The notes below the pieces were generated by a model that did not search any database, was not told the origin of the DNA, and worked only from the letters and a program-made list of their open reading frames with translations. The position numbers and the translations under genes were made by a program. A stretch of 64,000 bases of DNA from the NCBI GenBank assembly GCA_022606425.2, contig JAHDVF020000440.1, forward strand, positions 310,001-374,000, written 5' to 3'. This document shows positions 47,201 through 59,200 of the stretch, piece after piece; the first letter of the stretch is position 1; each line of letters begins with the position of its first letter. This DNA comes from Lepidostoma basale (Eukaryota; Arthropoda; Insecta; Trichoptera; Lepidostomatidae).

Positions 47201-50200
47201 TCCTTGTGTCTTTTGGTAGTTCATTGTAAAGTTTCAGTCCATTGTTCAATATCCTTGATTGTCCTGTTTTAGTTCGTGCAATCGGTAAGTGATATCTGTC
47301 ACAATTCATGGTCCAGTGTTTGTGTATATCTGAATTTTTAGTTAATTTGTAGGTGCTGTCTGTTGTCTTTTCCATGGTCACTCTGTGTACAATTTTTAAG
47401 GTCTCATATTTGGTCAGGTCTGATATGTCCATTTGTTTTGTTTGTCTGTAAACTTGTATGGTTGGGGTAAGGTAGTCAATGTTATATGCTAATTTTATTA
47501 TTTTATTTTGTTGTCTTTAGGTTCTGTGCACAGATATTGGACTTGGTTTCAGACCATTGTCGCTGGCGAATCTTTCCTGCGATAGAAACTCAGGGATAAG
47601 GGTAAATGGGAGATAAGCTCATTAATATCATATGTTACGCAGACGATGCCACTATAATATCAGATTCTGAAACTGATCTACAACAGCTACTACATAAATT
47701 CAATCAGAGTGCTAAGCTGTACAACATGTAGATATCTATTAGTAAAACTAAGTGTATGACAGTTTCAAAACAGCCAACCACCTGCGAATTGATACTTGAT
47801 AATGAACCCATAGAACAGGTCCAAAAATTCAAATACTTGGGCATAGACCTCTCATGCCAAAGGGATCTCTATAATGAAGTTCGCGAGCAAACCACCAAAG
47901 CAGCTGCAATATCTGGATGCTTAAAAGATTTTGTGTGGAAAAACAAGCATATGCGAGTGGAAAGTAAAGTGCGAATATAAGACATGTGTCAGACCCATAA
48001 TGACTTATGGTATAGAATCGAGGGCTGACACAAATAGAACCAAAGCACTATTGCGAACCGCCGAAATGAAGACACTCCGCGCTATTCTGGGCAAAACACT
48101 GAGGGACAGAATCAGAAACACAGTAATACGTGAGCCCTGCGATACCGAAGATGTTGTCAGATGGGACGAAAAAGCCATCCAAAATAATGGAAATACAATA
48201 AATAACCAATTCAATTTGAATTCAATTACCATGCTTGATATGTTCCCGTTACACCCCATCTCTCTTCAACCATAATTATACCCCTTCCACTTTTATATAA
48301 TACAAAACTCGATCTCCATTTAATATTATATATAAGTGACTGCTCTGTTTTATTTGACTGTTAAAATTGTATACACTGATAAAGGACTTGTAACCGAAAC
48401 ATGTCTGAGTTCAGTAAAAAAAAATAAAGTTTTATAACTAGTTTTCATACTTACCAGCAATGGAAGGAGCGATTAGCAACGTCTGTGTGGAGTTGTGCAT
48501 CCAGGCTGAGATTCCGGGTAATCCTGGGGCCCCGTCAGTACCTGCCCTGCCCGCACGTCCTCGAGGTCCAGAAAGACCTACAATAACGTAATAGGAATAT
48601 GAGATTTTTTTTCAAAATATCCGGTAGGTTTGTATGGAAATAAGGAATGGAATAGGTAAAAGAGAGGATTATATTAATATTTGAATAAACACGATTGAAA
48701 TGCGATCTGTTGGACGAATGGGGAATTAATCTGTAAAAAGTAAATAAAGTGAAAATGTTAGTGCCCGAAATATACTTTCTTCTGTGTTTATTTTCAGAAA
48801 CACGTTAAACACTTGGCAGTTGTATAAAATTTTGAAGTTTTACACGTTTTTGAATGTGTGCCCACCAAGCACATCGCAGCTGAACTCAGTGGTTAACGTA
48901 TTGCTCCCGAACTCAGCGGACAACGTATTGCGCTCAAACTCACCGGGCGACATAGTGTGCCCAAACTCAGCGGACAACGTATTGCGCTCAAACTCACCGG
49001 GCGACATAGTGTGCCCAAACTCAGCGGACAACGTATTGCGCTCAAACTCACCGGGCGACATAGTGTGCCCAAACTCAGCGGACAACGTATTGCGCTCAAA
49101 CTCACCGGGCGACATAGTGTGCCCAAACTCAGCGGACAACGTATTGCGCTCAAACTCACCGGGCGACATAGTGTGCCCAAACTCAGCGGACAACGTATTG
49201 CGCTCAAACTCACCGGGCGACATAGTGTGCCCAAACTCAGCGGACAACGTATTGCGCTCAAACTCACCGGGCGACATAGTGTGCCCAAACTCAGCGGACA
49301 ACGTATTGCGCTCAAACTCACCGGGCGACATAGTGTGCCCAAACTCAGCGGACAACGTATTGCGCTCAAACTCACCGGGCGACATAGTGTGCCCAAACTC
49401 AGCGGACAACGTATTGCGCTAAAACTCAGTGAACAATGCATTGCGCCCGACGGAAGGTTAAAAATATATTTATTTACCTCTTGGTCCGATCGGACCTGCC
49501 GGTCCCGGTGGGCCAGGACCCCCTGGTTTACCTGATGAAACACAATAAACATTTATTTTATTTTATAGTAACAAATCATTTATATATTTTTCACAGGTTG
49601 AAGTCATCAGTATTTATTATGTAAATACAGACACAATGTTAACATAATTATAAGAAACTATAGAAGACGTGATTGACGTCGGTGCGCGAGAACGTGTCCG
49701 AGGCTAGTGAGAGCGTGCATGGAGACATTCGTGCGCAAGGACGTGTCTGAGGTCAGTGTGCGCATAACAGCAAGACTACGGCCTATATCGTAATGCATAT
49801 GACATTATCCCTTTGTGTATGTGAAGGCGCAAATTGTCGATCTAAGGCGTTTGATTGATAATCCCTATCACTTATATTATGGAACTAGGATAAAAAATGC
49901 GGTTGAGATGAGATTCCTTAGAAGTATGTGTTGTAAAACGATGTACGACAGAATTTCAAATGCTGATATAATGAAGGAATGTAGAGCGGAAGAAAGTATT
50001 ATGAGCAAAATTATGAAATAATCACTGCCATTGTTTGGACAAATGGAACACACAATGAAGAAATAATGGTTAAGAAAGTATACGTTAACGATGTGAATGG
50101 AGGATGGAGTAATGGGAGACCAAGAAAAACTTATAATTGTGTTTGTGCCAAAAACTGAATAAATAACTATTTACCAACATGTGACTTTTCTTTAACACAA

Positions 50201-53200
50201 CCGAACCACATAACAACGACAAATGTATTTAAGATAGAATAATAAAGTTTAAAAAATATTAGTTACCATCTGTCCCGTTGATACCGTTTGAACCATTGTT
50301 CCCGTCTCTTCCGTTCATGCCGGGGGCGCCATCCGCTCCACTGCGGCCTGGAACTCCGTCCAGCCCAGGTTCTCCAGGGACTCCATCGCGTCCGTCCAAC
50401 CCAGAATGTCCAGGGAATCCTGTTTCACCTGGTGACAGTCACAAAGCACAATTAAGTATGAGATGGTGACACAATTAAGTACTAATTAAGATAATATAAA
50501 AATTAAATTTCATAATTTGCAAATTAATATTTTGTATTTTCACGTCTTCTTCTGTTTAACCGTTTCAATGGAAGTGGTAATGGTATTTTGGAATCCACAG
50601 TCACCTTAAATCTCGTTTTCTGAGAAGAGCACCAAATCATTAATATAAAAAAAACACTCGTCTAGTCCTTATACTACATGGTCCAGTTCTTGTACAATAT
50701 GGTCCAGTACTTGTACTATATGGTAAAATACTTGTACAATAATATATGGTTCAGTACTCGTACTATAATATATGGTCCAATACTTGTACTAGAATATAAT
50801 ATATGGTTCAGTACTTGTACTATATTGTCCAGTACTTGTACTGTATGATCCAGTACTTGTACTATATGGTCCAGTACTTGTTCTATATGGTTCAGTACTT
50901 GTACTAAATAGTCAAGTACTTTTACTGTATGGTCCAATACTTGTACTATAATACTCGTATATGGTTCAGTACTTGTACTATATGGTCCAGTTCTTGAATT
51001 ATATGTTCCAGTACTTGTACTACATATAGTACAAGTACTGAACCATAGTCCAGTAATTGTACTATATGGTCAAATACTTGTACCATAAGGTCCAGTACTT
51101 GTACTATATGGTGAAGAATGCTAGGTGCTGAGCAAGACAGGCGGAAATGCACTGTTGGTCATAGAATTGAAAGTGTTTTGAAAATCGTTGGACCTCGTTA
51201 TGAAAATGGAGCGTGAATGATATGGTATATCCATAACCTGAAGAACCCAGCATAGTAAAGTTTATAAAAACATGTCGCCTTAGATGGTTAAAACTTCTCC
51301 AAAGGAAGGTAGAAAACTGAATTCCAAAAAAGATTTTTAACACAAAAACAGATGGAAGGCGAAGGGAGGAACAAATTGGAGAATGAAGGCGATAGACCAC
51401 CAAAAAGGTTTCAAAATACAAATAAGAGTTACTTGTCTAATACGGACACTGTATCATCGAACCATTCTTTGACTCTCAGTCCAATGTGTTATTTCTGTAA
51501 ATTTTGGGTCAAGTCCACAACTCGTTCAGTTTGTTAGTATACAACTCGTTCAGTTTGTTAGTATAAACAAGTGTTTGGTGTCACCTTTGGGTCCTGGAGG
51601 ACCTATAGGTCCTGGTCCCCCCCTTTCTCCAGGGGCTCCCCGTTCTCCTCTAGGTCCACGAGGACCTGCTTGTCCAGGAGGTCCTTGCGCTCCGGGAGGA
51701 CAATACTCCTGAGTTGCCTTGCAGAAGCCCTGCACAACTTGGTACTGAAAATTAAATTTATGATTCATTAAAAATATATTTGTTCTGATTAAATTTTCAG
51801 TAGATGTTCATTGAAATTTATTTAAAAAAATATGTTCTTCATATATTTTTACATAACTAACTAACTAACCAACCATCACGCCGTTTCTCCGAAGGAGTAG
51901 GCAGAAAGAATGGACAGGCACACTTTTATTTCCTGACATTTCTCTCGATTACTCAACATTCATACATCGTGTCATGCACGCGCGTCGATTTCTCTGACTC
52001 CCCACATGGCCGACATTCAATATTTGGTTTATTTGATCGTGCCACGTTTTCCTCGGTCTTCCTCTATTTCTAGTTCCATTTACATCGTTAACATATGATT
52101 TTTTTACCATTCTTTCTTCATTCATTCTTTTCATATGTCCAAAACATCTTAATTATCCTTTCATTATTTTGTTCATAACACCATCATTCGCACCGCATTC
52201 ACTTCTTATATTTTCATTTGACACTCTATCATACACAAAGTATCCACACATTCGTCTAAGAGATCTCATTTCTACTGCATTTATTCTACTTTCATCCTTC
52301 TTTGGCAAGTTTCATGCTTCGCTTCCATACATAATTTACATTGTTTCCTTAAAAAATGTTTAGCGATGCGAAGAGGATAAAAACTCACGACCTTTCAGTT
52401 TCTGGGCGAGCACAAGCACGCAAATCGTGAGCTTTCACCCGGAAAGTGAAAGATCTTGGTATTTAGTCACACTGGTGTCAATTTTGACATATATTTGAAA
52501 AATCTGTTCTAATATAGAAGTTGCATTATTTCAGTCAATTTAACAACGTTTTACTTTATAAACAAGTCATCAATCAAGTGTCATATTGCTGAAGAAATGA
52601 GCTGTAAAATTTGCAAAGATTGTGTTCAGTATTCTATCACATCAGAAGTCAAGAAACGAAGGGGGTTTCACGAGCCGTTTTAAAACGTATAGTTAGAGTT
52701 AGAAAGTTTCAATCCTGGGATTAGTTTGCAGCAATTTCTTCTATTCTTCTCTTCCATTCTTCCCTGTCTTGTGCGGCTCTTTTGAAATCTGCATATGATG
52801 AGCAGCGCACGTCCACCAACAGGTCTTTCAGGTACTCTCGGCGTGGGCGTCCCCCAGAGTTTGTCCCATCGGTCATACCCTCCATTGTAGCATGCAAGAG
52901 ACCTTCTTGACGTATTACATGGGCGATCCATCTTGCACGCCTTTCGGACAAGGTCCTAAGCAGGTGCCTTCTTCCTTCGATTCTTTGAAGAACCTCCTCA
53001 TTCGTGATGTGGTCTCTCCAGGAAATTCCTTATAGTCTTCTATAGGACCACATCTCAAAAGCCTCTTGTCTCCGTTTATCTCTTTCGGATAGGCACCATT
53101 TGAATAATTTCTTCAATATCATTTTAAAGTTCTTGCTGGTTAAGTGCCTAATTACAGATAATTTAAAAAACGGTGGATACGTGTAACATAAATTAAATAA

Positions 53201-56200
53201 ACACAAAAGTCCGGATCGTCCATGTCAACATGTGCAATATCGAAAAAAATATTATGTGTTATTACATTATGTGCTAAATAAAAAAAAAGGTGGATTCGTC
53301 GAACATAAATTAAATAGACAATATGTGCACCATCTGAAAAGAACATTTTGTGTTAAATTATTATTATTTTGTTATTTTATTTTATATAATTGTATTTTAT
53401 ATTATTTGTTTTAGATTTATTTGTGGGTATTGGACGATCGAAGTGTGCGCGGGAGATGCCTATTGGTGGCGATGAGGTTTGCAACCCATCACACCGCGTC
53501 TCCCGCGGGGCGAAAAGAGAAGGATGGAGTGCCGCATCAGTAAAAGTGTGACAGTCCATTCTTTCTGCCTACCCTTTCGGAGAGACGGCGTGATGGTTAG
53601 TTAGTTAGTTAGTTAGGATAGGCACCATGTCTCGCAGCCGTACATCAAGATACTCCATACATAGGTCTTGATGAGGAGTATTCTCAGTTTTAGGTCTATA
53701 TTATTTTCATTATTAAGGCGTATCTAATGGAGAATATTTTCTTGGAATGAAACTCTCTATGGAAAGAATCTTTGTAAAATTACAATACTGTATATATCGT
53801 ATTTATTAAAAAAATAAATTGTCTGCTTTGCGCGGACGATGCCGTTCTCGTTGCGGATAGTGCGGACGAATTACAAGTCTTGGTGTCGAGAATGTATGAG
53901 GTATGCAAGTCAAATGATTTAATGATGAATGTCGGAAAGTCAATGGTGATGGTTTTTGAAAGGGAAGAGCAAATGACAGTTTGTAACATAAGTGTGAACG
54001 AAAAGAACTTGGAGCAGGTGAGTGAATTTGTGTATTTAGGTAGCATGTTTACAGCGGATGGTCGAACGGATAGTGACGTCGAAAGAAGGGTTGGTGCGGG
54101 TAACAAAGTGAATGGAGCTTTAAAAATAGTCATTTTATTTTATTTTTTTAAAAAGACTAATACCAAAGATTTGAATCAATGATATTAGAATTTATTTTAC
54201 AATCTTCAATATGAGCAGAAAATAACTCATTATTATGAAGAAGGAATCTGGTAGTGTCCAGGCTCGAACCCAAGTCCCCTGGATCAGAAGCCAAGCGTTT
54301 TAAACAAGAATTTATCAATGAAAGCGAAAACGGCCGTTCACAACGGAGTTCTGGTCCCAACCCTAATGTATGGAAGCTAAGCATGGAGCTGGCAGAAGAA
54401 GGATGAGAGCAGAATAAATGCGGTAGACATGAGGTCCCTAAGTCGTATGTGTGGTAGAACGATGTACGACAGAATCTCAAATGCTGATATAATAAAGGAA
54501 TGTAGAGCGGAAGAAGGTATTATGAACAAAATTATGAAAGGCGATGGTTCGGACATATGGAACGAAGGATAGAGAAAGAATGGTTAAGAAAGTATACTTT
54601 AATGATGTAAATGGAGTACGGAGTCGAGGCAAACCGAGGAAAACATGGCATGACCAAATTAATCAAAATTTAAAAGTTGGCCATGTTAGAAGTCGAAAGT
54701 ATCGACGTGCGTGTATGACTCGCTGTATGAATGTGGAGGAATCTAGAGGAGAGGTGTGCCAGGATAGAGTAGTGTGGCGGTCCATTCTATCTGCCTACCC
54801 CTGCGGGGAAACGGCGTGATGGTTTGTTTGTTTGTATATACAAAAATGCATATGCAAATATTTATATAACATAGAGATAGGATACGAGAGAGATCTTGCA
54901 GAAGACATTGTGAGATGAATAGACAATTATGGAGAGATCACGTTAAATGGATGGACCTGGCGAGGATTCCTAAGATCGTGGTGCACGAGACTCCAGAAGG
55001 CCTGTTGTTCTTCAAACTGTCAGGGTTTTCAGAGACACCTGGGTCCTAAGAACTCTACATACGAGAGAGTCCGGAGTATGTATTTCTGTTAACCGTTTTG
55101 TGTTCAATTGAGTCGCCTAAATGTTATTAATTTGTTATGTCTCATTTGTGTATAAAGAAAAAAACCTGTCCGAGAATGAGTTTCTGCGGACAAAACTGTA
55201 TCTGAGGAGTGAGGTTTTTTTATATATTTTTTCCTTTTTATAATTTTATATCATATTCAATGCTATAAGCAACATATATTCACGAATAAAAAAAATATTA
55301 ACACCAGTAAACATGATTTATATCAAAGTTCTTGATATTAAATTTTTTTAAATATTTATTTTTATTTTTATAAAAAATATTAATTAATACCAAGGACTTA
55401 AATCAATGATATTAGAAATCTTCAATGTGAGCAGAAAATAGCTCATTATTATGAAGAAGGAATCTGGTCGTGTCCAGGCTTGAACCCAAGTCCCCTGGAT
55501 CAGGAGCCACGCGTTCTATCCCCTAGACTACCACCCGATCACAAAATCCCGAGTGGAATTTTAGAAAAAAATGTCAACGGGATTTAATTATGAACGCGGA
55601 CGTTCATGCACGCCCATACTATTTTGAGGTAAGTTTTATTTGGACGACCATGTACGGCCATACTCCCGGACAGGTTAAAGATACGGAGAGAACATTTAGC
55701 GTCTCTATCACAAAACGTTGATTGATATTCTGTCTGAATAGATTGAAAGATCTATAACAAGCGAAGAATAAGGTTAGTAAAACTTACAGGAATCCTTGAA
55801 TAACTGGTTAGCCAAACCCAGGAGTCGCCGCCAGGAGCTGGTTCCCCCTTGGCCTTTAACTCTCCTCCCACTTTAGGGTTGAAGAACTCGACATCTGGTT
55901 CAACATTGTTGTCTTCTGCCTGGAAGGTTAGTTATCATAATTATATAAATGAATACAATATTCAAATCAAATCAAATTAAATCAGTTTATTTCGTCAATA
56001 GACATTACAAGGCATCTATTGAGAACAGGTAAAATAATATATAGTATACTACCAGAAACGCATGAGAGATGGTTCGACATTAGAAAGACAGGATACTCTC
56101 CAGATTTAAGAGAATTTGCCTTCTGAACGTACTTTCACTAATGTGAAAGATGTCGATCTCTAAAACAATCTATGCTGTCGCTGTCGGAGATATCTATCAG

Positions 56201-59200
56201 GGACAACAAGCCGAACACCCTCCAGCACGGCCGAGTTCTCGAAATATCCCCTGAGTAATCTAAAGAAATGGGTTATGAGATGCCCATCTCTTCGAAGCTG
56301 CAGAGAGTTGGCCCCAAGCATTCCCAAAAGAAATGTCGTGGGATGTCGAGAGATGGATGTACGTTAACCTCTGTTCCAAATGACGATTGTTGATGTGTAA
56401 GGATTTATAATCGGACGCCTCCCAATTTTTTAAGACCATCATTTCTTCTTCCTGGTACTATTTCAACTCATTGCCTAGGATGGCTGCTGTGATCGGGCCT
56501 CCTCTTCCTTCAATTTTCTAGAAGCTCTATTTTATTTTATTTTATAAGAGTTTCCTTAAATTTCAACAATAGTGTCATGTTTCGTTTTGCTAGAGTATTA
56601 CTAAATGTCTGTCACATGTCAGTTTGATAATGTTCTGGCAATGGGGACATTTCACTTTGATAAAATATTATAAAACTTCTAGAAAAAATAAACAGTGGTC
56701 GATTCAAAACTAAGAATAGATTTAATCAAAACGTCTGTCTTCTGGAAGTTTTATTTTATTTCTTGAGAATGACATGTTTCGCTTTGCTAAGGCACTATCA
56801 AATATTTAATAATGCCTTAGACAGGCAAACATGTCATTCCTATAAAATAAAATAAAATTTCAGAAAAACTACCATTTCATCACGATTACAACTTACATAA
56901 TTAATTAATAAGAATGAAAACGTATGATATTAAAGATATGCCATTCACATAAATAAAATAAATCTTCTAGAAAACAGACGTTTTCATTCGTATTAATTAT
57001 TTATTATGAAATTTTACATCATTGTTCAAGCAACAATAAATACTCGTACTTACATAATTATTTATTGTTTCTTGAACAATGATGTAAAACTCCATATTAA
57101 ATAATTAATACGAATGAAAACGTCAGTTTCCTAGAAGTTTTATTATATTTTATGGGAATGACATGTTTCGCTCTTCTAAGGCATTATCAAATGTGACGAA
57201 ACTTCAACTCGTTGCAGTTTATAAACACCAGTAAATATAACTGAATATGGTAATTAACGAAAATTAATGGGATTTTATAAATTTATAACAAATAATTATT
57301 TGGGTAGGTCCAGTGTTTCTTGGAACTTGTTTTGAAGAAATTTTATGACAATGGTTACATAGTTAGGGGATACTAAATGATATTATTATATAATATATAA
57401 ATCAAAAATAAGTTATTTGAGGTGGGACGAAATAAAGTGTTTCTAAGAAAAACATTTTTTTACAAATTGTTTACAAATGATTTTACATATTTCTATATGA
57501 CTAATGATTCTAAGTATTATATCGTCGGTTCAAAGGTAAAACTCATTAAATGACATTTGAATTATTTATATATATTTTTTGCAATTTCTGATCAGACTTG
57601 GGAATTCTACGTCAGAAAGTAATCACCAAGTGTTTTTATTAAAGAATAACTGTTATTCTTCAATAAATACACTTGGTGATTGTTTTCTGACGTAGAATTC
57701 ACAAGTCTGATGCGGAAGTTGCAAAAAAAGGAGAAAAATTTGAAATGTCACTTAATGAGTTCTACCTTTGAACCGACGATATATAAAATAAAATCGCCAT
57801 CCTGTGTGCGTAGACTCATATTCTGCTCCATTTACTAGTATAAACTGCAACGAGTTGAAGTTTCGTCACATTTGATAATGCCTTAGAAGGGCGAAAAATG
57901 TCATTCCCATAAAATATTATAATAAAACTTCTTTAAACTTCTATTAATTACTTACATAATTGTTCAAGAAGCAATACATAGTTACATCATTGTTCAAGAA
58001 ATAATAAATAAGACGTTGATTTATTTTGTGTCAGTTTAGTGTAGTAAAAGATTAATTTTAGAAAATAACGATGATTTTTTTTTAGTAAATATGAATAAGT
58101 GTCCAGATAGAATAGTGATGCATTTCATTCCTCCGCTTAACCCTCCTTTCCCTATGATGGGTATCTTCTACACGTTGCTACTAAAAACCATCAACATCTC
58201 TATAAATATAATAAATACAAGGTTAAGATTTTAGGTATTCCTCCATAATATATTTACGCATTGATTTAAAAAATAATATTAATAATAATCAGAATTTATC
58301 GGGTACATAGGAGGTATTTTGTGAAAATCGAAAACAAATTCGCGTATAAACAGCGATTTGAGTGCGTCACACTATATTCGCATCTCACTCTTGCATATGT
58401 TCTAGCTCAATGTTCTCACTCCTTCCGTCCCGCCGTGCCGGCAATTGCTTTCGGGCTTGCAACCAGAGCGGGCCTATGCCCGTTCCGTGAGCGTTGCCTG
58501 ATGTTTTTTTTATTTTTGTAGCAATTAAATCTCAATTATTATAATTTTTGACTTCAATTATAATTATATAAGGGGATTAGCTATGAATATTCCTATTTTT
58601 CCGATTTAAAATCGCTAATTTTTTAACGCGTACTGACAACCCTACACCGGAACGCACGTTTTTATTTTAGCACCGTAAGGGAAAGGTTAATCAGTAAGAG
58701 AAAACGCACGACGGTAATAAAGTAAGGATTTGTTTTATAAAAATGAACACACGTGACAGTAGTACAGTTGTGACAGACAAGCCCCACTCCATGTCCAATG
58801 ATTAACTTATGGTTATCTGATTGGTCCGGCAATTGATTATTCTTCATGCAATACATTGGTGCAGGGGTATCAAACGATATTAAAAAAACAACAACTTAAG
58901 TATTCTTCGAAAGATGTGAATACAGATTTCAAACGATTAATGAAATCATCAGATCATCATTAAATTACACAATTCAATTACATATTTTGAAGCCCGTTCC
59001 CCAAGGACTTCTTTGATGAAACGGAATGTAAGTAATAAATGTAAGTTTTCACTTAACTTGTCGCAATATGACCACCAAAAAATGTATTTAATATCAAAAT
59101 CTTCATCAGAATGCTTTAATTTCAAGAAATCTGCATCTGAATTCTCCCACGGTAGAAGCACTGACTCCTTTAGAAACGCTCTCAGCCTCAAATCTGTGGT

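Larger units (their letters stand above)
48455..51744 (-). other. Colmedin-like exons 3-6: collagen segment
   Basis: Four exons (51585-51744, 50267-50428, 49478-49531, 48455-48577) encode Gly-X-Y repeats such as [20 protein letters not shown] and [13 protein letters not shown]. Each internal junction splits a Gly codon after its first base (phase 1), and exons 4 and 5 are 162 and 54 nt, multiples of the 54-nt unit common in collagen genes. Exon 4 is the weakest part, with Asn/Asp-rich triplets ([16 protein letters not shown]). Exon 6 leaves the repeat with a non-collagen stretch, [17 protein letters not shown]. Confidence 0.9.

Noticed and set aside
48784..49552. Four long open frames on both strands as collagen-gene or repeat-protein exons
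   Set aside because: Open only because the 27/54-bp unit is stop-free in those frames; the true gene skips this stretch as an intron with good splice sites on each side.
47590..54130. Retroviral or viral origin for the YADD/CADD reverse-transcriptase pieces
   Set aside because: Neighbouring motifs, 3' tails and target duplications are those of non-LTR retrotransposons; no gag, protease, integrase or LTR seen.
55470..55545. A second tRNA gene
   Set aside because: It is the head of SINE-2, with the same body in two other copies.
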